Below are positions 1 through 10,759 of a stretch of DNA of 64,000 nucleotides, piece after piece. Each line of letters starts with the position of its first letter. Position 1 is the stretch's first letter. Where the stretch lies: contig JBITNC010000001.1 in the NCBI GenBank assembly GCA_050084985.1, positions 190,216,001 through 190,280,000 of the forward strand. Direction: 5' to 3'. The position numbers and the translations under genes were made by a program. The notes under the pieces were generated by a model. That model was not told where the DNA came from. It searched no databases and saw only the letters and a program-made list of their open reading frames with translations. Origin of the DNA: Nageia nagi (Eukaryota > Pinophyta).

Positions 1-900
1 TAAAAGCCAAAAGTGCATTAGGCATTAAGTCACTCTGGCATCAACGGTATGGGCACTTAAATCTAACCTACTTATCTCAATTGGTACGAGAGAAATTGGT
101 AGATGGACTTCCTAATATCAAACAACAGCGACAAGGTGTTTGTGGAGCTTACCTGATAGGTAAGCAGAACATAACACCATTTGTTGAAGGACAAGCTTGG
201 AAAGCAAACAAAGTCATTCAACTGGTTCTTGAAAACAATTGTGGACCAATGAAGACAACATCCATTATAGGTGCCAAGTATTTTCTTCTTTTTGTTGATG
301 ACTACAGTTGGAAAATGTGGGTGTATTTTTTGAAACTGAAATCTGATGTGTTCAATGAATTTCAAAAGTTCAATGCTTTAATAGAAAAAGAGTCAGGATG
401 TCCTATTACCACTCTTAGATCTGATAATAGGGGAGAATTTTTTTCAAAAGAATCCAACAACTTTTGTGCTAAACACAGTATCAAAAGACAATTTACTACA
501 CCCTTCACTGCCCAACAGAATGGAATGGTTGAAAGATGAATCCGCTCTATTACATAGATGGCACATTGCATGATGGAAGACATGGCTGTTCCAAAATGAT
601 TTTGGGCGGAAGCAGTATTTACAACAATATATCTGTTGAATAGATAGTCAACAATGGCAGTGAAATTGAAGACTCCAGAGGATTTATGGTTTAGGAGGAG
701 ACCAAATGTTAATCATCTTAAGATTTTTAGTTCCCCTGCATATGTTTCGATTCCAAAGGAGCAGAGAAGTAAGTAGTCCCTAAGAGCAAGAAACTAATGC
801 TCACTGGGTACAATGATAGCCATAAAGCTTATAAGTTGGTTGATGTTGCAACTAACAAAGTGAGCTTCAACAAAGATGTTCTAGTGGGCCTTTCATGATT
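1..900 (+). pseudogene. copia GAG-pre-integrase and integrase, decayed
   Basis: The translation starts inside the GAG-pre-integrase domain (LWHQRYGHLNL), whose histidines belong to the integrase zinc-binding region. The cysteine half reads CGAYLIGKQ, where a tyrosine stands at the usual second cysteine. The DDE core is recognisable: FVDDYSW near 291-310, LRSDNRGEF near 412-440 and QQNGMVER just before the stop at 536-538. Homology continues past it in broken frames (WAEAVFTTIYLLNR, then the RPNVNHLKIFSSPAY-like segment near 697-740). The family inserts retrotransposon cDNA into chromosomes; this copy cannot. Confidence 0.88.
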
Positions 901-1319
901 TCTTTTGCGACCAAACTAGCAGAAAAGGATTCTGGAATCAAACCTCAGGTGGCTCTTACCTGAAAAGAGAGAAATGAGGAGTTTCCAGGTGGCTTCCACA
1001 CCGAATCCAGATAGGCCGAATCCGCATTCAGATGACAATGATATTGCAAGCCAAGGTCATGGCGATTGTATTCCCTTGGATGAGTCACACCCTAAGAAGA
1101 GAGCAAAGTGGTGGCTTCGCACTATTGGAAATATTCGGTTGGATGAAATGATTGTAGGAAAATCATAAAAGAACAAGAGCAAGCAAAACTAGTAAAATTA
1201 ACTTTGCTCTAATAGCCAATGTTCAGGAACTTTATGAGCCACAAGAGAGACCTAAATGAAAAAAGGCGAAGGCAGCTGAAAATGAGAGTTTGATAAAAAA
1301 AAAAAACAAATTTGGGATC

Positions 1320-2130
1320 TTACATTTCTACAGGCAGGTTAAAACCCATTGGCTGTTAATGGGTGTACAAGGTCAAGTTCAAAGCAAATGTCACATTTGA
1401 TCAGCATAAAACACAGTTGGTTGCAAAAATGTTCTCTCTGTGAGAGACTATTGACTATGAAGAGACTTTTGCTCCTACAACAAAGATGAGTACCATCAGA
1501 TTAATCCTAGCCATGGCAGCTCAAAATAGCTAGATGGTCCATCAGATGGTCATGTAGAACACTTTTCTCAATGGAGATTTGGATAAAGAAGTTTACATGA
1601 GCCAACCACACAGTTTTCAAGTTCCAAGAAAGGAGTATGTTGTTTGCAGACTGAAGAAAGCCCTTTATGACTTGAAACAAGCACCTAGAGCATGGTACCT
1701 TAAAATTGAGAAGTTGGTGAACAAGGCTTCCAAAGGAGTCCTTCAAATCCAAATTTGTATGTCAAAAGCAATGAGATATATATGTGGATGATATCATCCT
1801 TACAGATAGTAAGGCAAATGCAATAAAACAGATTAAATCTAATTTGAGTAAATCTTTTGACATGTCTGATCTTGGGCTCCTCCATTATTGTCTAGGTGTA
1901 GAAGTCTGGCAAACAAATAACAATATTTTTGTCTTACAAACAAAATATGCTAGAAATTCCCTTGACAGGCTTAGAATGACAGATTGCAAAATCTCCTCTA
2001 CACCTGCGGAAAAAGAGCTGATACTTTCAACCAAAACTAGCTCTAAGGCAGCTAATGAGTCAATATACAGGAAACTAATGGGAAGCTTGATATACCTTAC
2101 AGCCACTAGAAGGAACACTTGATTTTGGCA
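1320..2130 (+). pseudogene. copia reverse transcriptase, frameshifted
   Basis: RT homology lies in at least two frames. Frame one (about 1579-1780) carries the FLNGDL.EEVYM-type region and the [16 protein letters not shown] motif typical of copia RT. The YVDD catalytic motif is at 1781-1792 in another frame and continues through LLHYCLGVEVW to YRKLMGSLIYLT. A frame change therefore falls between about 1740 and 1780, and stops occur in the N-terminal part. This enzyme family copies element RNA to DNA in virus-like particles; this copy is dead. The 900-1320 stretch between integrase and RT is the usual poorly conserved linker. Confidence 0.88.
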
Positions 2131-2629
2131 TACTGTAAAGCAGAAAAAAAGATCCCAAGGTATGTGGATATATAGATGCAGATTGGACAGGCTCTGTAGA
2201 TGACAGAAAATCCACTTATGGTTATGTTTTCAGCCTTGGTACCAGTCACATGGACCAGCAAGAAACAGCATGCAGTTCTGTTTCATCAACTGAAGTAGAA
2301 TATGTAGGAGCGTGTAGGCAGTTTGGCTCAGGAGCATGAATTTTAAACATGAAAATGCATCAGACTGAGTCTACACATTTGTTTTGTGACAACCAAGCGG
2401 TACTCGAACTAGTCAAGAATCCAATCTTCCACAAGTCAATCAAACACATTGAAATACATTATCATTTCATCAAAAGGCTTGTAGAGAATGGAACTATTAA
2501 GCTGCAGTACTGTCTAACAGAGGATCAAACTGTAGGCTTTTTTACCAAATCTTTGGGTCTTGACAAAAATGCAAAAATTCGGGAGATGCTTGATGTAGTT
2601 AGTAGATTGACCATTAAGGGAAGGTGTTA
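2131..2629 (+). pseudogene. copia RNase H, decayed
   Basis: RNase H homology follows the RT directly. Visible are the GYIDADWTGSVDDRKSTYGYVF region near 2162-2232, the STEVEYVGA region near 2285-2310, and the CDNQAVLELVKNPIFH segment in a clean open stretch from 2349. It ends in TKSLGLDKNAKIREMLDVV about 10 codons before the LTR. The TGA at 2338-2340 breaks the frame. The domain normally degrades the RNA strand of the RNA:DNA hybrid. Ending at the LTR is normal for copia. Confidence 0.85.
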
Positions 2630-2790
2630 AATTAATATTAGTTTTATAATGATCAATTAGCTAATTAGTTTACTAGTTACTATTTAGTAATTCAACTTTA
2701 AAATGATTCTTCCTTTTGTAATCTCATATAAAGAGCATTTCTCTCCTTCATATAGATGAGAAATCAAAACAAACCCTCTTCTAGAACACA
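2625..2790 (+). repeat. 3' LTR of the left copia element
   Basis: A purine-rich tract (AAGGGAAGG) is followed by TGTTAAATTA, the expected TG start. An ATATAAAG TATA-like motif lies near 2729, and a CA end is plausible at 2790. The 5' LTR is outside the window, so the right boundary is a guess from the terminal dinucleotide. At 166 bp it would be a short copia LTR. Confidence 0.5.
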
Positions 2791-2971
2791 TTTTTCTAAG
2801 CTGAAGAAGAATATGTACTCCTTGGAACAAAAAAATCAAAGGAAGTCACTTCTGTTGGCCTTACAGGCTAGTGAGAAACCTCTTGTTGATGATGTAAACA
2901 CAAATTCCTCTTTGGGCAAGTCTTCAGATTTTATGCTATTATCTCTGAAGATCAAACCTAAATTCAAATGA
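2791..2971 (+). other. unrecognised short ORF next to LTR
   Basis: An open frame continues from the LTR to 2971 with mixed composition (SLLLALQASEKPLVDDVNTN). No family is recognised. It could be a stray exon or chance. No splice sites or neighbours support it. Confidence 0.12.
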
Positions 2972-3574
2972 AAACATGTGAGAGATGTTATGTTCATAAA
3001 TTGAAAATTTTGACAATTGATCCATGCAATTAGAGTTTCAAATGATGTTTTTCACGATGGAAAGATATATGTAAACTGTATGTACCAAGCAGGCAAATTC
3101 AAAAGATTTTAATAATAAAAATTGTCGTGCAACTTCAGAATGCAAGATTTGTATGTGTTGCCATTACTTTCGGCAATATAGCGGAAAATCTGCTATACAA
3201 TATACTATATAATTTTAAATTTACAAATACCTGTATATACTAATATTGTATGCTAGCATCAACAGAGTACAAAGTTAAGTTCGATTCAACCTTCAACCCT
3301 TCAACGTAGAAGATAAGGTCCTCACATGATAAATTGATTTATGTTAAATCAAATTTTATGTAGGGATTTAGATATTATTCTGGAAATTTTTAAAGACCAC
3401 ATCCACTATATCCAGACACTCAGTGATGTTATTATTAAGCATGCAAAGAAGAGAGAATAACAATAATCCACACAATGACAATAGCAACACATAAAATAAG
3501 TGACACAAGAATCACAAATTTGGAAATACCATATAATACTCTCTAAACAAGGAATAACTCCAATACCAAATTCA
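2972..3574. other. no gene seen
   Basis: AT-rich sequence without a supported ORF, RNA gene or repeat. Confidence 0.5.
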
Positions 3575-3878
3575 AGGGCCAGCTTTTCAAATCAATGTGG
3601 CCCCTCCGACTTAACTAAACCACAAAAAGATTGGAGAAAAATGCTAGCCATACATCTTCACATACATGATATAAAATTACAATTATCCCATATACAATGT
3701 TATATTTTACTATGATTTACTTGATAATAATATCACTGGTCCTTGGTGGTAAGACCACCATTGAACGCTACAGCCTTTTTGACCTAACTAAACCACCTAA
3801 AGAATTGAGCCGCATGTTCGCTGTACATCATCACATTTGTATAACAGTACAAATATCCCATACACAATATTACGTCAA
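3575..3878. repeat. diverged tandem duplication, about 170-bp unit
   Basis: Two related blocks (about 3575-3712 and 3747-3878) share the core C-T-T/C-AACTAAACCAC near 3608 and 3783 and a CCCATA(T/C)ACAATRTTA end near 3690 and 3856. Their plus-frame translations also match (DLTKPQKDWRKMLAIH versus DLTKPPKELSRMFAVH), which simply follows from the DNA similarity. The pattern recalls short dispersed repeats seen near plant genes, but I cannot name a family. Confidence 0.5.
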
Positions 3879-5779
3879 AAGTTTCCTTTGAGTACAACAT
3901 TATATGACTATACTCCGAATACCCTTCTTACATACCCTTAATATATCTACCTACAGTGGAGTAACAGATGATAATTGCACTAAAGATTTTATAGGAAGGA
4001 ACAAATGAAAACAACACAAATTCAAGGAAATATATTTTAGAGCCTGACCAGAGTAATCCTAGCTTAATAGGAAAGACATTTATTCTAAGTCCCCTACGTA
4101 TGACTGCAGTAAACTACATGTTAGACAATCCTACTTTCCAAGATAATCATTTTCATTTGCAAAAAAAACATTTGACACAGAACATTCAACCAATTAGAAC
4201 ATACATAAGCATATCAACTTAAGCTTTTAGGTGATTTCCTAATCTCAAACAAAACATATACGGACACCAAGTACACCATGCTAAGACCTAGGTGAACCTC
4301 TGAAATAGCATCACGTAGAAGGCATTCAAAGCACTATTACAAAACATTCAGTTTATTCTGCCAAATTTTCAACGAATGGGGGTAAATGAATAATTGCAAA
4401 AAAGTTGGCAAACCGGCAACTTTTCTTCCAAACCCTAGCTACCATATTGTCAATTCCATACCCTTTTTCCTACCCTGCTAGCTTGAAACCCTAGCAAGTT
4501 TTTTACAAACCCTAAAATGGGAAGAAATACTATCAGTGATGTAAACCCTAATAACCCTGATCTGCAAAAGCTGCTATGTATTTTGATCAAACACTATATA
4601 TATATCATGTTTAACGCAAAAAAAATATGCTGCAATTTATTTAAATTCGGAAATTTTTTGTATTTTTTTATTTGCCACTTTTTTACTGAATAAACTCTGG
4701 ATCGCCAAATTTTGAGAACTTCAACCCAAACAACTACTGACTAAATCTGCATTTCACTACTATGATTCAAAGTATATTCCATGAATCTACCTCTTAAACA
4801 TGGGTCTTGACCACATTTTAGATAATAACATAACCGTGCATATTTCAGATAGATGGGTATAATAGATATAGGAAAAAAAGGGTGGTTAACACAATAACGA
4901 GGCAAACATATGATTCCTGTTTCAACCCCCAACTAAAAAGGCTCAACGTTGGCCATGCAATAGAGTTGTGATAAGACATTGGTGAAAAGGCCAACAGAAG
5001 GCACCCAATAAAATTGAAGCCGAAGTAAACAATCATTTGAAGAATACCAACTATCATCAATAGCAAAATAGAAATCAAGGGCACAATCAAGCTACAAAAG
5101 ACTCAAAACACATTTCAGCATAAATATGTTACGGGCCTTAGCTGGAGTCTAATAATAGAATGAATATGCAACGATGTCACTTGAGGATGGAAGAGATGAA
5201 TAACATTCCATATTATAGGAACTCAATGGATTTCTTTAAAAGAAAAATACATCTTATGTTTCTTTGATATCAAAACTATTACAATATCTGCATACACCGA
5301 AATTGTTTAGGCATATTAGTATAGAGGAGAAAGCACCTGATCGTCTACCCCAATTAGGAGCGTAGCTCTATTCAATCATTTAGGAACCATGTTGAAAGGT
5401 CAGAAGAGCACTCCTGTAACATTATTGATGTTCCCACTTCCATTACAAATTACTCGAATAACAAATGCTGATCATGGATAGTAACTTAATTTTGAGGGAG
5501 CTTTCCCACACGGAGAAGACCAAAATTTGAGAAGTAGATCACATGCACATTCTTTCTCAAATAATAGAAAATGTTGTCTTGGATCTCCTTCATTTAACCT
5601 TTTCAAATGTTAAGAGATTTGTAGTATTGCAGAAGAGGAGCATTCTGAATTTATAAAGAAATAGTACTTTGGCTAAGTCCTTTATATTCATAATGTGAAT
5701 AATTCTGAATTTTCATGTATCTTACTTTAGCCCTAGTTTGATCAAGTAATCTTTTTGATTCTCATTTTTCTAAATCTGT
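3879..5779. other. intergenic, no gene seen
   Basis: AT-rich stretch. Apart from the telo-box cluster at 4430-4551, I see no coding region, RNA gene or recognisable transposon. Confidence 0.5.
4430..4551. promoter_or_regulatory. cluster of four telo-box motifs (AAACCCTA)
   Basis: AAACCCTA occurs at 4430, 4486, 4507 and 4543. Spacings are 56, 21 and 36 bp, the first two exact multiples of the 7-bp plant telomere unit. Telo-boxes are known elements of promoters and 5' UTRs of plant genes; a degenerate interstitial telomere tract is the alternative. No gene next to it is visible. Confidence 0.4.
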
Positions 5780-6007
5780 TTGGAGTTTGTACCCCTGAAA
5801 TGGGCGGATATGGACCTTGAACATCCTACCTTCTCTGATTTGTCTGATTACTTTATACATTCTGAGTGTTCGGTTGGTGGGTCAAGAAAGGTTGGAATTC
5901 CTCTTCCATATCATTTTCTTGAAATAATTTTTGGATCAGATTCGGATAATTGTAGATTAAAGCCATATTGCCCTAAGGATAAAGGTAGGGCTTTGACACA
6001 AAGATGA
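5780..6007 (+). other. orphan ORF, possible lone exon
   Basis: This 75-codon frame has gene-like composition (PLKWADMDLEHPTFSDLSDYF and SVGGSRKVGIPLPYHFLE) rather than simple AT-rich translation. I do not recognise a family. No flanking exon was found, and a stop follows at once. It may be a fragment of a host gene or of a transposon. Chance cannot be excluded. Confidence 0.15.
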
Positions 6008-7944
6008 TCCAGGCTTTTGACAACAAAAAGAAAGAAAACAAAAGAGAGGCAATGAATTACTTTTGGCATCAGATTGATGATTCTACATTGATAACCCTGA
6101 TATGATGATCCTGCAGGCGATTGAGGGCATTCAGGGCCCTGGTGCTAGAAAGCGGGTTTTTTAGGCCAATAGCCCCTTTCAACCTGTTTTCACACTTTCA
6201 GCTCCTTTTGATGACCCGTTGATGATTCTGATCAATGACCTTGCGAATAGATGATCTTTTCTTGCTCTGAAATGTCTTTTGATAGAATGACTAATGATCT
6301 CGTTTCCCTTCATGATTGCCAAAGGGTACTTGAGGATGCCTTTTATAGAATAAACAAACTTGCTTTGATAATAGCCAGCATAAATTAATGTGCAAGAGAT
6401 AATGCTAACGAAAGGAGATCTCTTAGATGTTGCTAAAATGACCCCAAACGGGTTCATAATTATCATTTAAGATAAATCAAATAAGACACCTAATAAAAGT
6501 GCACTAAATAATTCAAAATGCAATTTTAGCTGCCAACGTGAACAGGCAAAAAAGATGAGGTGATAAGGATGATTAGGAGTTATTACACTAGGATGGTTCC
6601 ACTTCTAACACAATCCAGAAGTTAATATTTGTTGAGGACCAAATTTCATTGCAATAACAGGTTTTCGAACAGGACAAGCGATAGGCGCCTCTGACCAGCC
6701 CTTGCGAAAAGAAAGGGTTACTGCATCCTTTTTGACGAGACAGGTATAAATGGTAACATACACAACAAAATATCTTGCCTCACCAATTGAAATGGTGAAA
6801 GGGGGACTCGGTCAGGGACTGGGAGACGAAGCTGTGGAATTAGTTTTTCAATTTATAAAAGACCATTATCCTATAGTTTTGTACAGCTGGATAGCCACTT
6901 TTCTGTAAAAAAATACCAAAATTTACCAAAAGCACCTGCTAAGAAAATTGAGAAAAAAAATTATACACCTCCCCGGTACAAGAAGATTAATAGTCCTGCA
7001 AAGACAGCTAAAGATCCATGAAAGCAAGCGATGGAAAACCAAACAACTTTAAGTTCTACAATCAATGCCATGCTAAAAGTCGACAGCAGCAATTGATGAA
7101 TATAATATTTCATTCCAACCCCTCACTGTATTGCAAATGAAATCCAAGGAATTCCCAATATTCATGGCAGTTATAAACTTTGATTGACTTCTGACCATCC
7201 CTCAACTAACATTAAGTAACGCTGTAACTATCATTCCTTGATCGGACACCAAATGAATATCAGACTCTAAGAAAAAGTTAAAACCGTTTTTGTAAAACAT
7301 GACACAAGGGGAAGCATGCTTAGACATCTGCATAATAATGCCCAAATTACCCAAGATCAAAATATAATGCAGCATGTGTCTATAATCATATATAAATTGC
7401 ATACTCGTAAAAAAGAAAAAAAAATGTAAAAAATTAATAAAAAAATATCACCACTATCATTGCAATACATTGCAACAATAATGTTATATGTTGTTTTCGT
7501 AAAGCAATAAGAAGATACCGCAAGGAATCAAATAAGGAGAGGAAATTCGTAGCAGAATTTCAAAACGCTATAAAATGAATTTTTGAAGTGAAAATTAATA
7601 TCAAATAGTCCACTACCATACGTATTGTCAAATGACCGATTACTGATCCTGATTCCCTGACATTTCAATTTTACATTAAAAACGAATAATTTCTAGAGGA
7701 TTGCATTCAAAATCACAAATAGACATGAAAGCGTATAGGTACATATGGCACCTGCATTTAACAATACCATAGAAAATAAAAATGCATTCAAATGATAGAC
7801 CATCAACTGGATATTTGATTAGCATAACAATGCCTATACCATAAGGAATTAGGAACCCACAAAATACGACAATTAAGCAAAATTCTCAGCCGCAAAGAAA
7901 TGTTTTGTGCCTAGCCAAGATAAGACCCATGGACTTGGAGAAAG
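6008..7944. other. intergenic, no gene seen
   Basis: No supported coding region. Short minus-strand frames (for example 6179-6466) show no recognisable family. Confidence 0.5.
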
Positions 7945-8029
7945 CCATCCTCCTTTGCTGTCTAAACTTTCATGAGCAAATTAAGTCATCCTCCTATGCA
8001 GTCTAAACTATCATGAGCAAATTTAAGTT
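7945..8029. repeat. two-copy tandem repeat, about 42-bp unit
   Basis: The unit CATCCTCCT..GC.GTCTAAACT.TCATGAGCAAATT(T)AAGT occurs twice in a row (7947-7987 and 7988-8029) with a few mismatches. It lies in the 3' flank of the J-domain gene. Confidence 0.7.
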
Positions 8030-8330
8030 ATATGAACCTGCATGGTTGCAGTTACCTGTTTGTAGCAAAGCAAAAATGACCGAGTCAAACGTGCCCTCGT
8101 ATTTAACTTGCACCAATGAAGATAACAAAGTTAGTTGGATGTCTGTCCACAGCTGACTAAGAAGCAAATTACCGCATAACATACTTTTGGACAAGGACAT
8201 TGAGTTAATTCGCAGCCAAGGAGAGGAGAGAGTATGTTACATTCTTCAGCTTCTACCTACCAAATATTGCAAATCGAAATGACACCCTAACCCACCTTAA
8301 GGTTAAGATTTAGAAAACCATGCAAGCAAG

Positions 8331-10163
8331 TTATCTAGATACAGGCGTTGCAGCCGGGTCCAGCTCCCAGCAATTTTCTGGCAAATTGAGTGCCTCGTTG
8401 CCAGTGAGCTTCTTGGCCGGAACTTGATGAGAAAATCTCAGAAATTCGCTCTTCGGAATCTCCCTCGCGACCTCCGTTCTCTGAAAAAGAGATTTAAACC
8501 CATCAACCTTGACAAGGCAAGTCACGCCCACTCCAACTTCCTCATCACACTCGATCGAAATCTCCACCATTTCATAATTATGTACAACCTCATCTGGAGT
8601 GGACTTATTCCAGGAAGAATCCCACTCCCTGTACAAAGCCCAAACTTCACCCTTTCGTGGAATAATTCTGATAATCCCGTTGGGACCTTTCTCGCACGCC
8701 ACAGCATGAGAGAAAGTGTTGAGGGGGGTATCATCCTTGTGGGCTTTTCCGACCCTGAAATCTCCACAACCCTGGTAAAACCCAGCTTTCAACCACCTAC
8801 GCACAGCTCTGTTATCCTTGACAGAAGCCTCCAGCCAATTCATCTTGACCTTGAAATTCTCCTCTGAACAAGAAATAACCTTCTGAATGAGGGCATAAAA
8901 ACGAGGCATACCATCAAGGTCATCATACACGGCCCAAATTTGATCTACTTCGAAACACGCGGGAGTCCTTTCGTCGTCAAAATTGTGGAAATCTGGATCC
9001 GGAACATCAATCTTTGAGGGTTTATCCTCTTCCGAATCTCCATCGCCATCCTCCTCAGCATTTCCGTCCTCGTCAGCATCCATTCCTATGTCTTTCTGAA
9101 CTGCTTTCTTTTTGGACTTGGAAGCTGTACCTTCCCTCTTGCTGTCGTCATGTTTTCTATTTTTGGTGGGTTTCGATGCTTCTTCAGTTACATCTTCGCA
9201 ATCATCTTGATCGCCGTCGTCTTCATCTTCCGAAAGTGAGACCTCGTCTGCATGTATAACCTCATCAGAATCAAACTCTTCTGTCCTCGACTTTTTTCTC
9301 CTGCTTTTTTTCTCCTTCGCATTGGGATTCTTGGGAGGAGCTTCTTCTTTTCTCTTCGGTGTGTTATTCCCATTCTTTGCCTTGGCCGCTCCATTGCTAG
9401 CCCTGGGCGCAGCATTTGTTCTCTGATTATTCTGCGCGGCTGCAGAATTAGCATTTCCAACCCCAACATTGGCATTAGGATTCGTCGCTCCTCCGGTCAT
9501 ACCCGAATACCCTCCTGAACCCGTCCCAGCGCGGAAACCTGCAGGAATTCTGACTCCATTTCTATGAAGCCCAGGAATCTCGAAGGCCATATAAGCCTTT
9601 GCGCAATTAGGGCACTGAAGATTATGATTTACATACACTCTGGGATACTCGTACTGCATCTTGCAGTTGGGGCAGGATGTCCAGAATGTTGAACCAGCGG
9701 CTGCATTCTGCTTGGAAAATCCATATCCGTTGTTTTGTGCCTTCTGGATCTTGAAATTCTGAACTGCGGTACTTCTTCTATGATCATAAAGTGACCTCTT
9801 GGTCTTGTCGGAGAGAACTCCCCACGCTTCTCCGATGAGTTTGAAGGCTCCCTCGGCTCCAGCGCACTTGTTCTTGTCGGGATGGAGAAGCAACGCCAAT
9901 TTCCGATACTGTTTTTTGATATGAGCTTCGTCCGCGGCTAAATCGACTTGCAAAATGCCGTACCAGTCGGTTTGGCCATTTACTTTGTTTTCTGCGGCCA
10001 TGTAAACACCCAGAACGGCGTTCATCTGCGACAGACCTTCCAACGACGGGTACAGCTGCTGAGCCTTCCCTGCAAATTTCTTCGCCGCTGCCAGATCCTG
10101 CGCAACTATTTTTGCCACCGCAATATCAAATGCCCTTTGCGCTTCATCTTTGTTGTACTCCAT
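8331..10163 (-). CDS. J-domain protein with zinc-ribbon and DUF3444 domain (plant DnaJ-like co-chaperone)
   Basis: This is an intact 610-codon single-exon gene and the only clear host gene here. The N-terminal about 60 residues (MEYNKDEAQRAFDIAVAKIV...) are typical of plant DUF3444 J-proteins. The J domain spans about 66-130, with HPD at 94-96, the tripeptide that stimulates Hsp70 ATPase. CPNC pairs at 164-167 and 184-187 form a zinc-ribbon-like module. A Gly/Asn-rich stretch (about 211-265) precedes a highly charged linker (265-385) with a likely nuclear signal (KEKKSRRKKSR, about 283-293) and acidic runs. DUF3444 covers about 390-600 (FEVDQIWAVYDDLDGMPRFYA, then KGEVWALYREW). The start is the first ATG of the conserved N-terminus, 29 nt downstream of an AAACCCTAA telo-box. 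GC content is well above the flanks. The DUF3444 role is unknown; nuclear Hsp70 co-chaperone is inference. Confidence 0.96.
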   Translation of the reverse strand: MEYNKDEAQRAFDIAVAKIVAQDLAAAKKFAGKAQQLYPSLEGLSQMNAVLGVYMAAENKVNGQTDWYGILQVDLAADEAHIKKQYRKLALLLHPDKNKCAGAEGAFKLIGEAWGVLSDKTKRSLYDHRRSTAVQNFKIQKAQNNGYGFSKQNAAAGSTFWTSCPNCKMQYEYPRVYVNHNLQCPNCAKAYMAFEIPGLHRNGVRIPAGFRAGTGSGGYSGMTGGATNPNANVGVGNANSAAAQNNQRTNAAPRASNGAAKAKNGNNTPKRKEEAPPKNPNAKEKKSRRKKSRTEEFDSDEVIHADEVSLSEDEDDGDQDDCEDVTEEASKPTKNRKHDDSKREGTASKSKKKAVQKDIGMDADEDGNAEEDGDGDSEEDKPSKIDVPDPDFHNFDDERTPACFEVDQIWAVYDDLDGMPRFYALIQKVISCSEENFKVKMNWLEASVKDNRAVRRWLKAGFYQGCGDFRVGKAHKDDTPLNTFSHAVACEKGPNGIIRIIPRKGEVWALYREWDSSWNKSTPDEVVHNYEMVEISIECDEEVGVGVTCLVKVDGFKSLFQRTEVAREIPKSEFLRFSHQVPAKKLTGNEALNLPENCWELDPAATPVSR

Positions 10164-10191
10164 CTCACAACAAAAGAACAGTGTAAAAACA

Positions 10192-10200
10192 AAACCCTAA
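10192..10200. promoter_or_regulatory. telo-box upstream of the J-domain gene
   Basis: AAACCCTAA lies 29 bp upstream of the ATG, within the probable 5' UTR or core promoter. Such boxes are common in promoters of broadly expressed plant genes. Confidence 0.5.
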
Positions 10201-10746
10201 TTTCTACCCTTCGTCCTCAACTATTTTCTTCTTCTCTTTTCTTCACTGCACTCACCTTCATTCCTCAGCTACGGCGTCCAGAATTCAGCTGAACAGATAT
10301 CCCAAGTGTGCGGCCCTTCCACTCCTTCCCACGAAAAAAAAATGGGTTCCCGCGAATCTTCTTTAAAAAAAAAAACCGGTAGCTATTCGTCAGGCCATGG
10401 CAAGCGCCCTAAAACCCCCGAAGTAAATTTTCTTCATAAATTGCTGGGGAAAGACGACTCCAACAAAAAGATAGTGAAGACAACCCAAGGAAAAGAAAAG
10501 GGGGGGAGAAGAGAACGCTCGCCGTGGGAGTGTTTCGATTTTGGAGAGCTGCCGCTGCACTCCACTCTCTCTACCGCAACTTGTCTCTGTCTGCTTTTTT
10601 TTCCTAATGGAACGTTAATATTTGCCAATATCTTTTATTGGAATTTACAAAGATTAATAAATCTATGTTCCCATTATCGAAAAACCCCATCGGAGCGGAG
10701 AGCGAAAGGGCATTGTTCGTTTGGCGGGCAAAAGAGGGATGGCTAG
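10201..10746. other. upstream region of the J-domain gene, CpG-containing, no trusted ORF
   Basis: The region is GC-richer than most of the window and has CG-containing stretches (10350-10400, 10500-10560). On the gene's sense strand it is GA-rich near 10220-10270. A GAA-TC-TTC half heat-shock pair is at 10354-10361. No clear TATA box was found. Confidence 0.5.
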
Positions 10747-10759
10747 TTCTGGAATGTTC
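10747..10759. promoter_or_regulatory. perfect three-unit heat-shock element
   Basis: TTC-TG-GAA-TG-TTC matches the nTTCnnGAAnnTTCn binding site of heat-shock transcription factors with no mismatch. It lies about 584 bp upstream of the J-domain gene's ATG, and the site reads similarly on both strands. Heat control of this gene is inference. Confidence 0.5.

Larger units (their letters stand above)
1..2790 (+). mobile_element. Ty1/copia retrotransposon remnant, 5' part outside window
   Basis: The order GAG-pre-integrase, integrase, reverse transcriptase, RNase H, polypurine tract, LTR is the Ty1/copia order, read on the plus strand. The left end runs off the window, so gag, protease and 5' LTR are not seen. 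Coding capacity is destroyed by several stops and frame changes, for example after the integrase VER motif near 538 and in the RT near 1775. The element is not nested in anything recognisable here. Copia assignment is firm; I do not assign a lineage. Confidence 0.9.

Noticed and set aside
8424-9518. Several ORFs on both strands inside the J-domain gene
   Set aside because: Out-of-frame shadows of the intact 610-codon frame.
10306-10746. 146-codon plus-strand ORF divergent from the J-domain gene
   Set aside because: It overlaps the gene's promoter region, contains homopolymer-derived Lys runs and has no recognisable domain. Best explained as chance in GC-richer DNA.
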